From NCBI GenBank assembly GCA_022791455.1, contig JAAVZC010000011.1, forward strand, positions 1-48,017: a stretch of DNA of 48,017 nucleotides. The letters are read 5' to 3'. Position numbers and translations under genes: made by a program. The notes beneath the pieces are model-generated. The model saw nothing but the letters and a program-made list of their open reading frames with translations, had not been told where the DNA came from and did no database searches. Source of the stretch: Eggerthellaceae bacterium. GTDB taxonomy: Bacteria; Actinomycetota; Coriobacteriia; Coriobacteriales; Eggerthellaceae. Of the stretch, positions 23,557 through 31,764 are shown one piece after another; position 1 is the first letter of the stretch; every line of letters begins with the position of its first letter.

Positions 23557-25164
23557 CTATTCGTGGGTGATGACGGGGAGGCCTACCCAGATGAGCTCGT
23601 GGAGCTCCTTGGCCTTCTTGGTGGGCAGGTTGATGCAGCCGCGGCTGCCGTTCTTGTGGTAGATCTCGCCGCCGAACTCGGTGCGCCAGTCGCAGTCGTG
23701 CAGGCCCACCAGGTTGCCGTCGAAGGGCATCCAGTAGTCCACCGGCGCCTCGTAGGTGAGGGTCTTGCCGTCCGACTCGTAGCCCTTCAGTACCGACGCG
23801 CCGTCATTGGTCTTGATGTAGAACACCCCCAGCGGCGTCTCGTGACCGTCCTTGCCGCTCACCATATCGGTTTCCCAGATGATCTCGCCGTCCTTGTAGA
23901 AGATAGCATGCTGCTCGGTGATGTCCACATCGATGTAGGTGTCGCCCCAGTCCGCTTTGCCGCGGCCGTTCCATTCCGCCGCCTTGCGGTTGATAGGCGG
24001 CTCGATCTGCCCCTGGGTGCCGTTCTTCACCGCCTCGCGCACCATGTCCTTGGTGTTGGAGGTGTGGATGTACCAGCCGTAATCGCCGCCGGAAACGGTG
24101 ATCTTCTTGCCGTCGGGGCGCGTGTAGGTACGCTCAGTGCCCACCGTCTCGCTGTTCTCCACGAAGGCCTCCACCCAGGCGTCGAGCGCGGCGTCGTCGA
24201 AGGTCACGGTGCCGTCGTCGGCCAGGGTCACCCAGTTCTTGAGCTGCTCCTTGCCCAGGTGCGCCGCTTCCGTTCCGGCAATCATGAGCGCCAGATCGGC
24301 GGAGATGAGCTTGTTGGCCTCGTCGGCGGTGGCGTGCAGCCCCTCGTCGTTCACAAGCACCGTTGGCTGCTCGAGGGCCTCTTCGTCGATGTTCACCGCA
24401 GCGGAGAAGTCGGCTACGGCGGCGGCCACCTCGTCCAGCACCACCTGGGCGTTCAGGGTGTTGCCCATCACGGACGGCATCACCTGGTACTCGCCGGCCT
24501 CATCGTTATAGGCCACGTAGGCGTTCTGCGGCGCGGTGGCGGTGGCGTTGAACTTCTCCACCTCGGCGTTCACCGCGGCCGCCAGCGTGTCCGCGTCTCC
24601 CAGCGAGTACACCAGGCTGTCGGACAGATCGTGGCCGGCGAACACCTCCACAGGCCACGCCCAGGGGCTGAAGGTGTCGTGCATCTGGCGGGCGATGGCG
24701 GCCACGTCTTGGCTGATGCCGGTTTGGGCGCCGCCCAGGGTGAAGTCCACCCCTTGGCCCTTCACCTGGATGGTGTAGTCGTCAAGGCGCTGCTGCAGGA
24801 GCTGCTCCACCTGCTGAACCGACATCATGGACAAGTCCTGCCCGGCCATCTTGGACTCAGGGTAGAAAAGCGACGAGAAAACGGCAACGCCGCCCAGGTA
24901 GACCGCCAGCAGCAGCGCGACGATTACCGCCAGCACGATGAGGGCAATCTTGCGCCCCTTGCTCTTCTTCGGCGCCATATCGAACTGCCGCCCCGGCTGC
25001 TGGGCATAAAGGGTTCCCTCGGGGGATGTGGAGTACTGGGCATCGAAGGCCGAGACCATGCGGCGGCCATCGGCGGGAGCAACGGTCCCGATGCCGGAAG
25101 TTTTCTGAGATCCGCCAACGTTTCCCTTGGCGTGCTTGCTGTGTTTAGGTGCTGTGTTCGCCAT
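23557..25164 (-). CDS. L,D-transpeptidase with YkuD domain and VanW-type peptidoglycan-binding region
   Basis: 535 aa. Cytoplasmic N-terminus of about 70 residues rich in Lys/Ser/Pro, one membrane segment (about 72-95, KIALIVLAVIVALLLAVYLGG), an extracellular PG_binding_4-like region (about 100-390) and a C-terminal YkuD catalytic domain (about 410-535). The active-site motif HKNGSRGCINLP is intact, with the nucleophile cysteine. It forms 3-3 cross-links in peptidoglycan or attaches proteins to it. Single gene with its ATG at 25164; convergent with ybaK. Confidence 0.92.
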   Translation of the reverse strand: MANTAPKHSKHAKGNVGGSQKTSGIGTVAPADGRRMVSAFDAQYSTSPEGTLYAQQPGRQFDMAPKKSKGRKIALIVLAVIVALLLAVYLGGVAVFSSLFYPESKMAGQDLSMMSVQQVEQLLQQRLDDYTIQVKGQGVDFTLGGAQTGISQDVAAIARQMHDTFSPWAWPVEVFAGHDLSDSLVYSLGDADTLAAAVNAEVEKFNATATAPQNAYVAYNDEAGEYQVMPSVMGNTLNAQVVLDEVAAAVADFSAAVNIDEEALEQPTVLVNDEGLHATADEANKLISADLALMIAGTEAAHLGKEQLKNWVTLADDGTVTFDDAALDAWVEAFVENSETVGTERTYTRPDGKKITVSGGDYGWYIHTSNTKDMVREAVKNGTQGQIEPPINRKAAEWNGRGKADWGDTYIDVDITEQHAIFYKDGEIIWETDMVSGKDGHETPLGVFYIKTNDGASVLKGYESDGKTLTYEAPVDYWMPFDGNLVGLHDCDWRTEFGGEIYHKNGSRGCINLPTKKAKELHELIWVGLPVITHE

Positions 25165-25361
25165 ATCTCTCTCAATATTTCAACGTTCGTACCGCTAGAG
25201 GATTGTACCAATTAGCGGTCCCGCCATCTGTGTTTTTCAGTGAAAGGAACCCGTGCCGGGCGCTCCCCCATCAGGCCCCTCTCCTGTTCTGCAAACTTTG
25301 CCATATCGCAGGCTGCGGCGGGAGTCCCCTCGCCGTTAATCACAGTCTATCCACGATATTC

Positions 25362-25389
25362 TTGACATCGTTTAAGGCTAGCTTAAACT
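25362..25389 (+). promoter_or_regulatory. ssrA promoter with an inverted repeat in the spacer
   Basis: TTGACA (25362-25367), 16-bp spacer, TAAACT (25384-25389). The spacer and -10 box contain a perfect inverted repeat GTTTAAG-GCTAG-CTTAAAC (25370-25388). Transcription should begin near 25396, about 25 bases before the mature tmRNA end. Confidence 0.7.
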
Positions 25390-25421
25390 TAATGACTCTG
25401 CGAATGCAGTCTCTTATGAAA

Positions 25422-25791
25422 GGGGGCGACTGGTTTCGACAAGGTAGGTTCGATGTGAGGAGCAGGTCGTGGTCTCCTCGCCACGTTAAACAGGGGTAAA
25501 GTCAATTTTAATTGGCAAGAAATCTTTCCAGAGCGCTCCGGCGCTCGCCATGGCTGCTTAATCGCGCCTGGCTGCCAAACCCGGATCTTCCCCGCCCCGG
25601 GTGCGGTATCAACCTCAGGGGAATGCTCCTTGGCACGTAACTCGTATGGCCAAGGCTAAGATTGAACGAGCTCGGAGCGGCAACGCGTGTGCGTGTGCCG
25701 AGCCGCTCCTAAACCCGATCACGTACTAAGCTTGTAGCGCCTCGCAAAGAATTTAGTTTGGACCGGAGTTCGATTCTCCGCGCCTCCACCA
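25422..25791 (+). ncRNA. ssrA: Transfer-messenger RNA (tmRNA)
   Basis: 370 nt with encoded CCA. The 5' end GGGGGCGACTGGTTTCGAC and the 3' end (GTTCGATTCTCCGCGCCTCCACCA split as T-arm plus acceptor) pair as a tRNA-Ala-like acceptor (7 bp, one G-U), with the G3-U pair expected for alanine charging. It rescues stalled ribosomes with SmpB. The tag frame ends GCC-ATG-GCT-GCT-TAA (stop at 25559-25561), so the tag ends in …SAPALAMAA. The resume codon cannot be fixed by eye; the frame is open upstream to GTC-like bases near 25501. Confidence 0.95.
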
Positions 25792-25800
25792 GAAACGAGA

Positions 25801-25842
25801 AGGGCCCGGGTTCGCGTCGGAAAGCGAGCCCGGGCCCTTTTT
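25801..25842. terminator. ssrA terminator
   Basis: 15-bp stem AGGGCCCGGGTTCGC / GCGAGCCCGGGCCCT (one mismatch) followed by TTTT. Confidence 0.9.
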
Positions 25843-25861
25843 GGATGATGCGGTTGACGGC

Positions 25862-26170
25862 CTAGTAGTAGCTGTACATGGAGGCCGCGGCCAGGGTGAG
25901 GACGAAGCCGAGGATGGAGAAGATGACGCTCACGATAACGCCTACCAGCGCGCCGATGCCGGCGGCTTTGGCGGTCTTGGGCTTGGTGTCCTTCCAGACC
26001 AGGAAAAGAATGAGACCCACGAGCGGAATCAGGAAGCCCAGGAAGCCCCAGCCGAAGCCGCCATTGTCGACGACGGGTGCGGCGGCCGGTTGGGCGTAGG
26101 CCTGCTGGTACGTCTCTTGGGGCTGGTAGGGCTGCTGTTCGGGGGCGGGAACTTGATACGGTTCGGTCAT
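25862..26170 (-). CDS. Small proline/glutamine-rich membrane protein
   Basis: 102 aa. The N-terminal 35 residues are rich in P, Q, Y and A (PAPEQQPYQPQETYQQAYAQPAAAP), followed by two membrane segments: WGFLGFLIPLVGLILFLVW (about 42-60) and a longer one at 69-95 (GALVGVIVSVIFSILGFVLT). This P/Q-rich plus two-TM layout is common in small Actinobacteria and Firmicutes envelope proteins of unknown role. AAAGGCCCC-type purines precede the ATG. It converges on the ssrA terminator, which may also end its message. Confidence 0.7.
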   Translation of the reverse strand: MTEPYQVPAPEQQPYQPQETYQQAYAQPAAAPVVDNGGFGWGFLGFLIPLVGLILFLVWKDTKPKTAKAAGIGALVGVIVSVIFSILGFVLTLAAASMYSYY

Positions 26171-26359
26171 GATGGGGCCTTTCTCTCAAACGCTCAATCC
26201 AAAGCCCATCGCTTTGGACGGTGAAATTATTCTCCAACAACCATATTCGCGCAACCCTCGGAACCGCTGGGGGCGAAAAGGGCGCACTTGTTGCGCATCG
26301 CTTCTGCCGCGGCGCCGTGAGTGCTTGGTGAAAGGGGCGGAACTGGGTGGTCTTTCGGG

Positions 26360-26365
26360 TATACT
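26360..26365 (+). promoter_or_regulatory. -10 box implying a leaderless murI message
   Basis: TATACT ends eight bases before the ATG at 26374, and no Shine-Dalgarno sequence lies before that ATG. A start of transcription at the usual distance would fall within about two bases of the initiation codon. The -35 region is poor. Confidence 0.5.
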
Positions 26366-26373
26366 TCCGATCT

Positions 26374-27891
26374 ATGGAAACTACTCAGCATTCTTTCGAC
26401 AACGCGCCCATCGGCATTTTCGATTCCGGCCTCGGCGGCTTCACCGTGGCCCGCGAAATTGTGGCGGCGCTGCCCCATGAGAGCATCGTCTACGCGGGCG
26501 ATACCGCCCGGTGCCCTTACGGGCCGCGCGACCAGCGGGAAGTGGACGCCTTCGTGCAGCAGATCTGCTCGTGGCTGGTGGCGCGGGGCGTGAAGCTCAT
26601 CGTGATTGCCTGCAACACGGCGACCGCTGCCGGCTTGGCTCACGCGCAGCGCACCATGCCGGTGCCGGTGATCGGCGTGGTGGAGCCGGGGGCCCGGGCC
26701 GCCACTATGACCACGCTTACCCGGCGCGTCGGCGTGGTAGCCACCCAGGGCACGATCGACTCTGGCGCCTACGAGCGCGCTATCAACAATATCGATGCCG
26801 GCATCGAGGTGTTCTCGGCGCCCACGCAGCGATTCGTGGAAATTGCCGAGCAGGGTCTTCGCGGTCAGGATGAACGGTTCGCTACCTATGAGGAGCTGGT
26901 GGCGCGCGGCTTCGATTCCGCAGATTACCGCGCTTTGGCCGAGGGCTACTTGGCGCCGTTTCGCGAGAAGCGGGTGGACACGCTGGTTTTGGGGTGCACC
27001 CATTTCCCGCTGTTGGCCGGCCTTATCGGGCAGGCGATGGGGCCCGGGGTGCAACTCATCTCTTCTGCTACGGAAACTGCGCGCGACGTGGCCGAGATCT
27101 TGCGCCGCCGCCGTGCCTTCGCCGCTCCCGACCACCGGCCGAGCTACCAGTTCTTCACCTCTGGCGCCGACTGCGAGGAGTTCGCGCGTTTGGGGACGCT
27201 TGTGCTGAACGTGGAGGCGGACCGCATCGAGACGGTGGATTTCGGTGAGCTTCATCTGGAGGAACTTAGAGCAGCGAAGGAGGCTGTGGTGGAAAAGAAA
27301 GTGGTCATTGCCACGAACAACGCCCATAAGGTGTCCGAGATAACGACGGCACTCGATTTCGAGGGCTGGCATTACAGTACCCTGCGGGATGCGGGGCTGG
27401 TGTCCAATCCGGTGGAGGATGCCGACAACTTTGAAGGCAACGCCCGTATCAAGGCACGCGCTGCCCACGAGCTCTCCGGCGGTTTGGCGGCGCTGGCGGA
27501 CGATTCGGGGCTGGTGGTTGATGCGCTTGGGGGAGACCCCGGGGTGTTTTCGTCTCGCTATGCCGGCGAGGACGGCAACGACGCCGCCAACAACGAGAAG
27601 CTGCTGCGCGAGCTGGGCGATCTGCCCTTCGACGAGCGCACGGCCCGCTTTGTGTGCACGCTCGTGTTCATCGACGAGGACGGCTCCGAGACGGTGGCCC
27701 GCGGCACCATCGAGGGCAAGATTGGCTTCGAGGAGAAGGGGAGCGGCGGCTTCGGCTACGACCCGCTGTTCTACCCGGACTTCTACGAAGGAAGGCTGAC
27801 GCTGGCGGAAGTTCCGCAGGAAGACAAAAACGCCATCTCCCACCGCGGCAACGCCTTGCGGCAACTGAAAGAACTGCTGGGGGAGAAGTAA
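26374..27891 (+). CDS. murI-rdgB: Fused glutamate racemase and RdgB/HAM1 dITP/XTP pyrophosphatase
   Basis: 505 aa from ATG 26374 (an in-frame GTG at 26347 is less likely). Residues 1-300 are glutamate racemase, which makes D-glutamate for peptidoglycan: IGIFDSGLGGFTVAREI, IACNTATAAGL (first catalytic Cys) and VLGCTHFPLL (second Cys). Residues 308-505 are a whole RdgB/HAM1 nucleotide house-cleaning enzyme: VVIATNNAHKVSEI, ALADDSGLVVDALGGDPGVFSSRYAGE, GSGGFGYDPLFYPD and SHRGNALRQL. The linker EELRAAKEAVVEKK joins them without a stop or internal ribosome site. The two genes are neighbours in many Actinobacteria (often with rph between), so a fusion is natural but notable. All catalytic residues appear intact in both halves. 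Confidence 0.93.
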   Translation: METTQHSFDNAPIGIFDSGLGGFTVAREIVAALPHESIVYAGDTARCPYGPRDQREVDAFVQQICSWLVARGVKLIVIACNTATAAGLAHAQRTMPVPVIGVVEPGARAATMTTLTRRVGVVATQGTIDSGAYERAINNIDAGIEVFSAPTQRFVEIAEQGLRGQDERFATYEELVARGFDSADYRALAEGYLAPFREKRVDTLVLGCTHFPLLAGLIGQAMGPGVQLISSATETARDVAEILRRRRAFAAPDHRPSYQFFTSGADCEEFARLGTLVLNVEADRIETVDFGELHLEELRAAKEAVVEKKVVIATNNAHKVSEITTALDFEGWHYSTLRDAGLVSNPVEDADNFEGNARIKARAAHELSGGLAALADDSGLVVDALGGDPGVFSSRYAGEDGNDAANNEKLLRELGDLPFDERTARFVCTLVFIDEDGSETVARGTIEGKIGFEEKGSGGFGYDPLFYPDFYEGRLTLAEVPQEDKNAISHRGNALRQLKELLGEK

Positions 27892-27893
27892 GC

Positions 27894-27969
27894 TGGCGCG
27901 CCCAGTAGGACTCGAACCTACAACCTCCGGATTAGAAGTCCGTTGCTCTATCCATTGAGCCATGGGCGC
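27894..27969 (-). tRNA. tRNA-Arg (TCT)
   Basis: Acceptor GCGCCCA / TGGGCGC, loop CTTCTAA with anticodon TCT, T-loop GTTCGAGTC, encoded CCA. Its 3' end lies two bases from the murI-rdgB stop, transcribed toward it. Confidence 0.95.
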
Positions 27970-28057
27970 GCGGGTGGATTGCTCGAAAGAGCAGCAGTCA
28001 TTATAGCGCTTTTTCCTCCGAATTCCGCTTTTTCCGGGCACGCTCCTGCGTTTGGGC

Positions 28058-28063
28058 TATAAT
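28058..28063 (+). promoter_or_regulatory. -10 box for tRNA-Pro
   Basis: TATAAT 15 bases before the tRNA-Pro 5' end; no strong -35 seen. Confidence 0.5.
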
Positions 28064-28077
28064 TGCCCATGCTTTTT

Positions 28078-28154
28078 CGGGGCGTGGCGCAGTTTGGTAG
28101 CGCGCTTGCTTTGGGAGCAAGATGTCGCAGGTTCAAATCCTGTCGCCCCGACCA
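28078..28154 (+). tRNA. tRNA-Pro (TGG)
   Basis: Acceptor CGGGGCG / CGCCCCG, anticodon stem CTTGC-GCAAG with loop TTTGGGA (anticodon TGG), T-loop GTTCAAATC, encoded ACCA. Confidence 0.96.
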
Positions 28155-28207
28155 TTTCGCGCTTTACGGGCCTCGCTTATGCGGGGCTCGTTTTTGTTTT
28201 TGCAAGT

Positions 28208-28388
28208 GAAGTGGCTGGAATAGTGCGGTAATCCATCCATGACCAGTTTGCTCATCGTTAATCGCGGGAGAATTTCGCATTTAACCCACTGATTTAGGCA
28301 AAATTGCCGTGTTTTCAGAAGCCAAGATCCCGGTCTCGCCTGCGCCAAGGTCCAAGTGGCTGGATTACCGCACTATTCCAGCCACTTC
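28208..28388. repeat. 181-bp element bounded by perfect 28-bp inverted repeats
   Basis: 28208-28235 and 28361-28388 are exact inverted copies (28 of 28) separated by 125 bases. Each arm belongs to a 34-bp unit that is itself near-palindromic: the right unit, 28354-28387, has AAGTGGCTGG and CCAGCCACTT as perfect 10-bp ends. The spacer has no open frame worth calling. It fills most of the 360-base gap between tRNA-Pro and tRNA-Gly. Confidence 0.85.
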
Positions 28389-28514
28389 GTTGTGCAGGAT
28401 TGGTTGGTAGCTGGCGGCGATAAGCATTTTTGCCCTAGTTTTTGCCGACGATGGGGGAGAAAGGGGCTTGGAAACAAAAGCGGCCAGGTGCGTTGACCTG
28501 GCCGTGTGCGTTTC

Positions 28515-28588
28515 TGGAGCGGGTGACGGGAATCGAACCCGCGTTATCAGCTTGGAAGGCTGGAGTTCTACCATTGAACTACACCCGC
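28515..28588 (-). tRNA. tRNA-Gly (TCC)
   Basis: Acceptor GCGGGTG / CACCCGC, loop CTTCCAA with anticodon TCC, T-loop GTTCGATTC, encoded CCA. Confidence 0.96.
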
Positions 28589-28604
28589 GAAATGAAGCCT
28601 GAAC

Positions 28605-28632
28605 AGTATAGCGCAACACGCGGGCGCTGCAA
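28605..28632 (-). promoter_or_regulatory. Promoter of tRNA-Gly(TCC)
   Basis: On the minus strand, TTGCAG (28627-28632), 16-bp spacer, TATACT (28605-28610), 17 bases before the tRNA 5' end. Confidence 0.65.
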
Positions 28633-28750
28633 GAAGAAAACGGAATTGCGGCAGGCGGGGTTACTTGGGGCGGGGCTGTTCAAGACGGGAGATCGCGCCT
28701 AATTTGCGTGCGCCTTGCTACAATGGGCCCATCGAGGCGAAAGGGGCTCC

Positions 28751-29218
28751 ATGGAGAAGGCGCTGGCGCGTTTCAAGGCGAACAACGGCACGGGGGTTTG
28801 GGAGGTGTTTCCCTCCGGAGTTCGCGTGGGCGGGGAGTTCTACCGCTTCACCGATACGTCCCACATTACCTGCTGCGGCACGCAGGGAAGAACCGAGCGC
28901 CGCGTGAGTCAGGTGCAGGGAGAGGGCGACTGCACGAACCTCTTCCAGGCGCTCGCGGTGTATTGGGAAACCGGAGACTGGGTGGCCGCTGGCCTGACTG
29001 CGTGGGTGTTCGACGACGATGAGCCCGAAACCAGGGTCGAAGATCGGGTAATTCCCGGGAACGTGCAACTCTCTATTGGTGGCCTGTCCTGCTCGACCAA
29101 CCGGGACGCATCGCTGCGCTACCGCGAGGACGGCCGTTGGGTGCAGGTGGATGCCATCCAGCGCTTTGCCGATGCGACCCTAGCCGCCATCCGTGCCTAC
29201 CGCAATCGGCCGCAGTAG
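28751..29218 (+). CDS. Hypothetical protein
   Basis: 155 aa, not recognised. No signal peptide or membrane segment. It has a Trp/Tyr-rich, mixed alpha/beta look (GTGVWEVFPSGVRVGGEFYRFTD; VSQVQGEGDCTNLFQALAVYWETGDWVAAGLTAWVFDDDE) and ends in a helix (IQRFADATLAAIRAYRN). Four cysteines (two as CC) without a metal motif. ATG 28751 follows GAAAGGGG at 28739-28746, so it is a plausible expressed gene. It converges with the AraC gene, seven bases away. Confidence 0.65.
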   Translation: MEKALARFKANNGTGVWEVFPSGVRVGGEFYRFTDTSHITCCGTQGRTERRVSQVQGEGDCTNLFQALAVYWETGDWVAAGLTAWVFDDDEPETRVEDRVIPGNVQLSIGGLSCSTNRDASLRYREDGRWVQVDAIQRFADATLAAIRAYRNRPQ

Positions 29219-29225
29219 GCGCCGC

Positions 29226-30029
29226 TCACTTTCCTTCCATCGCCATGCGCTGGTAGGCGGCGGGGGTTGTGCCCAAGCGCTGCTTGAAGGCGCGCGTCAG
29301 GTGCGGCTGATCAGCGAACCCAACCTCTGCGGCAACCGCAGCTGGCGAGATCCCCTGGGCCAAGAGTCTGCGGGCGCACTCCACGCGTAATGACGCGAGG
29401 TGCTTCATCGGCGTGATCGAGAACCGGGCGCGATAGGCGCGGATGAGCGCATAGGGGGAGATGCCCTCCCGACGGGCCAACGCCTCCAGCGCATCGGGTT
29501 CGGAAAGGTGCCCGCAGAAATGCGCCATGACGTGCTCTGCCGCATCGTTGTTGGCACGGCTCGGCCGCTCTTCGGGCTCGTCGGCAAGCAGCAGCTCGCA
29601 TAGGCGAAGGACGCCCTCGGCAACCGCTGCTTCGTCTTTTGCGCTGATGAGCGATATCAGATTCCGGAAGGCTTCCTTCGCCTCTTCGTTCGTGACTTTC
29701 GGCCCCTGAAGCATTGCTCCATCCAGAAGGGAGGCATCTACGGTGATGCTGTCATAGGCGAACACACCGCCGCTGCACTGCTCGCAAGCATGTACGTCGC
29801 CCGGGTTGAACACCACTAAATCGCCGGGCCCCAGGTCGACCTGCCGCCCGTTGCACGTAAGCGTGCGCGCCCCCTCTTCCACAAGGCCAATCACGTAGTG
29901 GTCATGGGTATGGGCCGCGAAGGGCTGCGCCAAATTCCGATACCTGCGTCGCTCCCCAATGCCCCGCAACGGCATGACCCAGCAATAGGGGGTGTAGAAG
30001 TTCTTTTTGCTATCGCGCTTAGCACCCAT
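29226..30029 (-). CDS. AraC family transcriptional regulator
   Basis: 267 aa. N-terminal cupin-like sensing domain (HTHDHYVIGLVEEGARTLTCNGRQVDLGPGDLVVFNPGDVHAC) and C-terminal double HTH (SPYALIRAYRARFSITPMKHLASLRVECARRLLAQG…IAAEVGFADQPHLTRAFKQRLGTTPAAYQR-like). Acts as a one-component regulator. The ATG at 30029 has GGGAG at good distance; the frame is open 28 codons further but without a better site. It is divergent from the alpha/beta hydrolase gene with 104 bases between them, so that hydrolase is the likely target (inference). Confidence 0.9.
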   Translation of the reverse strand: MGAKRDSKKNFYTPYCWVMPLRGIGERRRYRNLAQPFAAHTHDHYVIGLVEEGARTLTCNGRQVDLGPGDLVVFNPGDVHACEQCSGGVFAYDSITVDASLLDGAMLQGPKVTNEEAKEAFRNLISLISAKDEAAVAEGVLRLCELLLADEPEERPSRANNDAAEHVMAHFCGHLSEPDALEALARREGISPYALIRAYRARFSITPMKHLASLRVECARRLLAQGISPAAVAAEVGFADQPHLTRAFKQRLGTTPAAYQRMAMEGK

Positions 30030-30133
30030 TCGCAAACTCCCATCAACGTATCCATGATACCTTTGTGTTCTGCATGGTTCTTGAACATTGTTGCGGTGTG
30101 CGATGCTTCGCATGCATGCTTGCGGGGGTGCTT

Positions 30134-31027
30134 ATGATGGGGAATTTGATCGAACGTGTTTTTGAAACGCCTGCTGGCGAGATTCATTGTTGGGTGTCTT
30201 CGCGGAGGATCGATGGGCCTAACATTGTTTTTCTTCCAGGGCTGACCGCCGATCATCGTTTGTTCGATGAGCAGGTGCGTTATTTCGAAGGGAAGGCGAA
30301 TTGCCTTGTGTGGGATCCGCCGTCTCACGGGGCGTCGCGGCCGTTCGAGCTTACCTGGAGCATGGACGATTTGGTGGACTGGCTTTCCGCCATCATCGAG
30401 GCCGAGGCGTTTGCGCGGCCGGTGCTTGTCGGGCAGTCCATGGGCGGATACGTTGCGCAATCCTATATGGAGAGAAATCCTGGCGTGGCGTCCGGCTTCA
30501 TCTCGATAGACTCGGCTCCGCTTAATCGGTCCTATTTCGCCAACTGGGAGCTAGCGTTTCTGAAGCATACGCACGCCATGTACTCGTCCATTCCGTGGTC
30601 GCTCCTGCTGAAATGGGGTTCCAATGGCTGCTCGACCACGGAGCACGGACGCGCCCTCATGCGCGAGATGATGGAGGGCTACCAAAAGGCCGAGTACGTC
30701 GATCTGGCCGCTCATGGGTATTACGTCCTTGCTACGGCAGTCGAGAAGAGCCAGGGTTCTGAGATCGCCTGCCCGGCGGTCCTGATTTGCGGTGCGAAGG
30801 ACGGGGCCGGGTCGTCGAAGCGCTACAACAAGGCCTGGGCTCAAAAGACGAAGCTGCCGCTCATCTGGATAGAAGGCGCCGGCCACAACTCCAACACCGA
30901 CGCCCCCGACCAAGTGAACTTGATCATAGACGACTTACTCCGCAAGGTGGAGTCTCACGAATGCGGACTACAACGAGCGCCGAGGTGTTGTCTTCTTATG
31001 GAAGGAGGACGGCCTTCATTTTTCTAA
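30134..31027 (+). CDS. Alpha/beta hydrolase with an altered C-terminal tail
   Basis: 297 aa. Oxyanion loop FLPGLTADHRLFDEQ, nucleophile VGQSMGGYVAQ, acid in ICGAKDGAGS and histidine in IEGAGHNSNTDAP give a full triad. The family body ends near LIIDDLLRK; the last 20 or so residues (…HECGLQRAPRCCLLMEGGR…) come from reading through a gene remnant in another frame, so the original C-terminus was probably lost in a rearrangement at about 30955-30963. Two ATGs (30134, 30137) follow GGGGGTG. Substrate unknown; the divergent AraC gene may control it. Confidence 0.8.
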   Translation: MMGNLIERVFETPAGEIHCWVSSRRIDGPNIVFLPGLTADHRLFDEQVRYFEGKANCLVWDPPSHGASRPFELTWSMDDLVDWLSAIIEAEAFARPVLVGQSMGGYVAQSYMERNPGVASGFISIDSAPLNRSYFANWELAFLKHTHAMYSSIPWSLLLKWGSNGCSTTEHGRALMREMMEGYQKAEYVDLAAHGYYVLATAVEKSQGSEIACPAVLICGAKDGAGSSKRYNKAWAQKTKLPLIWIEGAGHNSNTDAPDQVNLIIDDLLRKVESHECGLQRAPRCCLLMEGGRPSFF

Positions 31028-31553
31028 TCCCGGCGGCTTCCGGGTTGGGATAGAGGACGCCTACATCGGCGGAAATTCTGATCCGCGCAACGAGACGATG
31101 ATGAAGATGTTCACACTCATCAATATCGGCGAGCGTGCCGGAGGCGGCATCCCCGACATGGTGAAGAAATGGACTTCGGCAGGTTTTGGAAGGCCGATGC
31201 TAAGCGAGCGGGTAAGCCCGGAGCGATCGAGCATTTTTCTCCCTCTCGAAAAGAAGAACGAATCAAATATCTCGTCATTTATCTCTTCACCAGATGACGA
31301 GATAAACCTGAATGTTGATCAGGTAACCGTTCTTGGTGTTATGGCAAACTACCCCTCGATGACTTATCCGGAGATTGCTCAAAAGACCGGTTTCAGTGAG
31401 AGCAAAGTGTATCGTATCGCTGGCATCCTTCGGAAAAAAGGTGCTATTGAGCGGATGGGATCACGAAAAACAGGGACTTGGAAGGTGTTAGCTAAACCTT
31501 CGACGATGGCCGGTAAAGAGGAAAGCTCACAGAAGACAACAGAAGATAGCTGA
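30963..31553 (+). pseudogene. 5'-truncated AlbA_2 / RecG-like ATP-binding regulator remnant
   Basis: Frame +3 at 30963 reads ADYNERRGVVFLWKEDGLHF then SNPGGFRVG, DAYIGGNSDPRN and LINIGERAGGGIPDM: the C-terminal ATPase-like domain (HATPase_c_4) of the AlbA_2/DUF4062-type regulators, followed by a winged helix (YPEIAQKTGFSESKVYRIAG) and a stop at 31551. The N-terminal DNA-binding half and a start are missing; the 5' break coincides with the end of the hydrolase. An internal ATG at 31098 could still make 151 aa. Base composition is more AT-rich than the neighbours, which suggests transferred DNA. Confidence 0.75.
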
Positions 31554-31554
31554 C

Positions 31555-31764
31555 TGTCTGGCTCGTCTTGTTGAGGGGACGCACTAGCCATTCGTCGGCG
31601 AAGAACTTGGCAGTGTTGTAGTCGGCGATGTCGGCGATGGCCGGTTCCTGCGCCCATCTGTCCGGCCCTCTAGCAAACATCGAGCTCAGTATGACGAAGC
31701 GCTTTGCTCCGGCACGTTTTGTCGCCTCTGTGGGTTTTACCGACCCGACGCAAAACGTTCCCAT
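31555..31764 (-). pseudogene. Fragment of an SDR/NmrA-type NAD(P)-binding oxidoreductase
   Basis: About 65 residues on the minus strand, including GAKRFVILSSMFARGPDRWA and ADYNTAKFFADEWLVR, match the middle of atypical short-chain dehydrogenases (the SS…YxxxK catalytic pattern is visible as SSM…YNTAK). The N-terminal nucleotide-binding half and the C-terminus are absent. It faces the previous remnant, so both belong to one degraded patch. Confidence 0.6.

Noticed and set aside
28133..28348. A 71-codon frame on the minus strand between tRNA-Pro and tRNA-Gly
   Set aside because: It overlaps the tRNA-Pro gene and the inverted-repeat element, has no ribosome site and no recognisable protein features.
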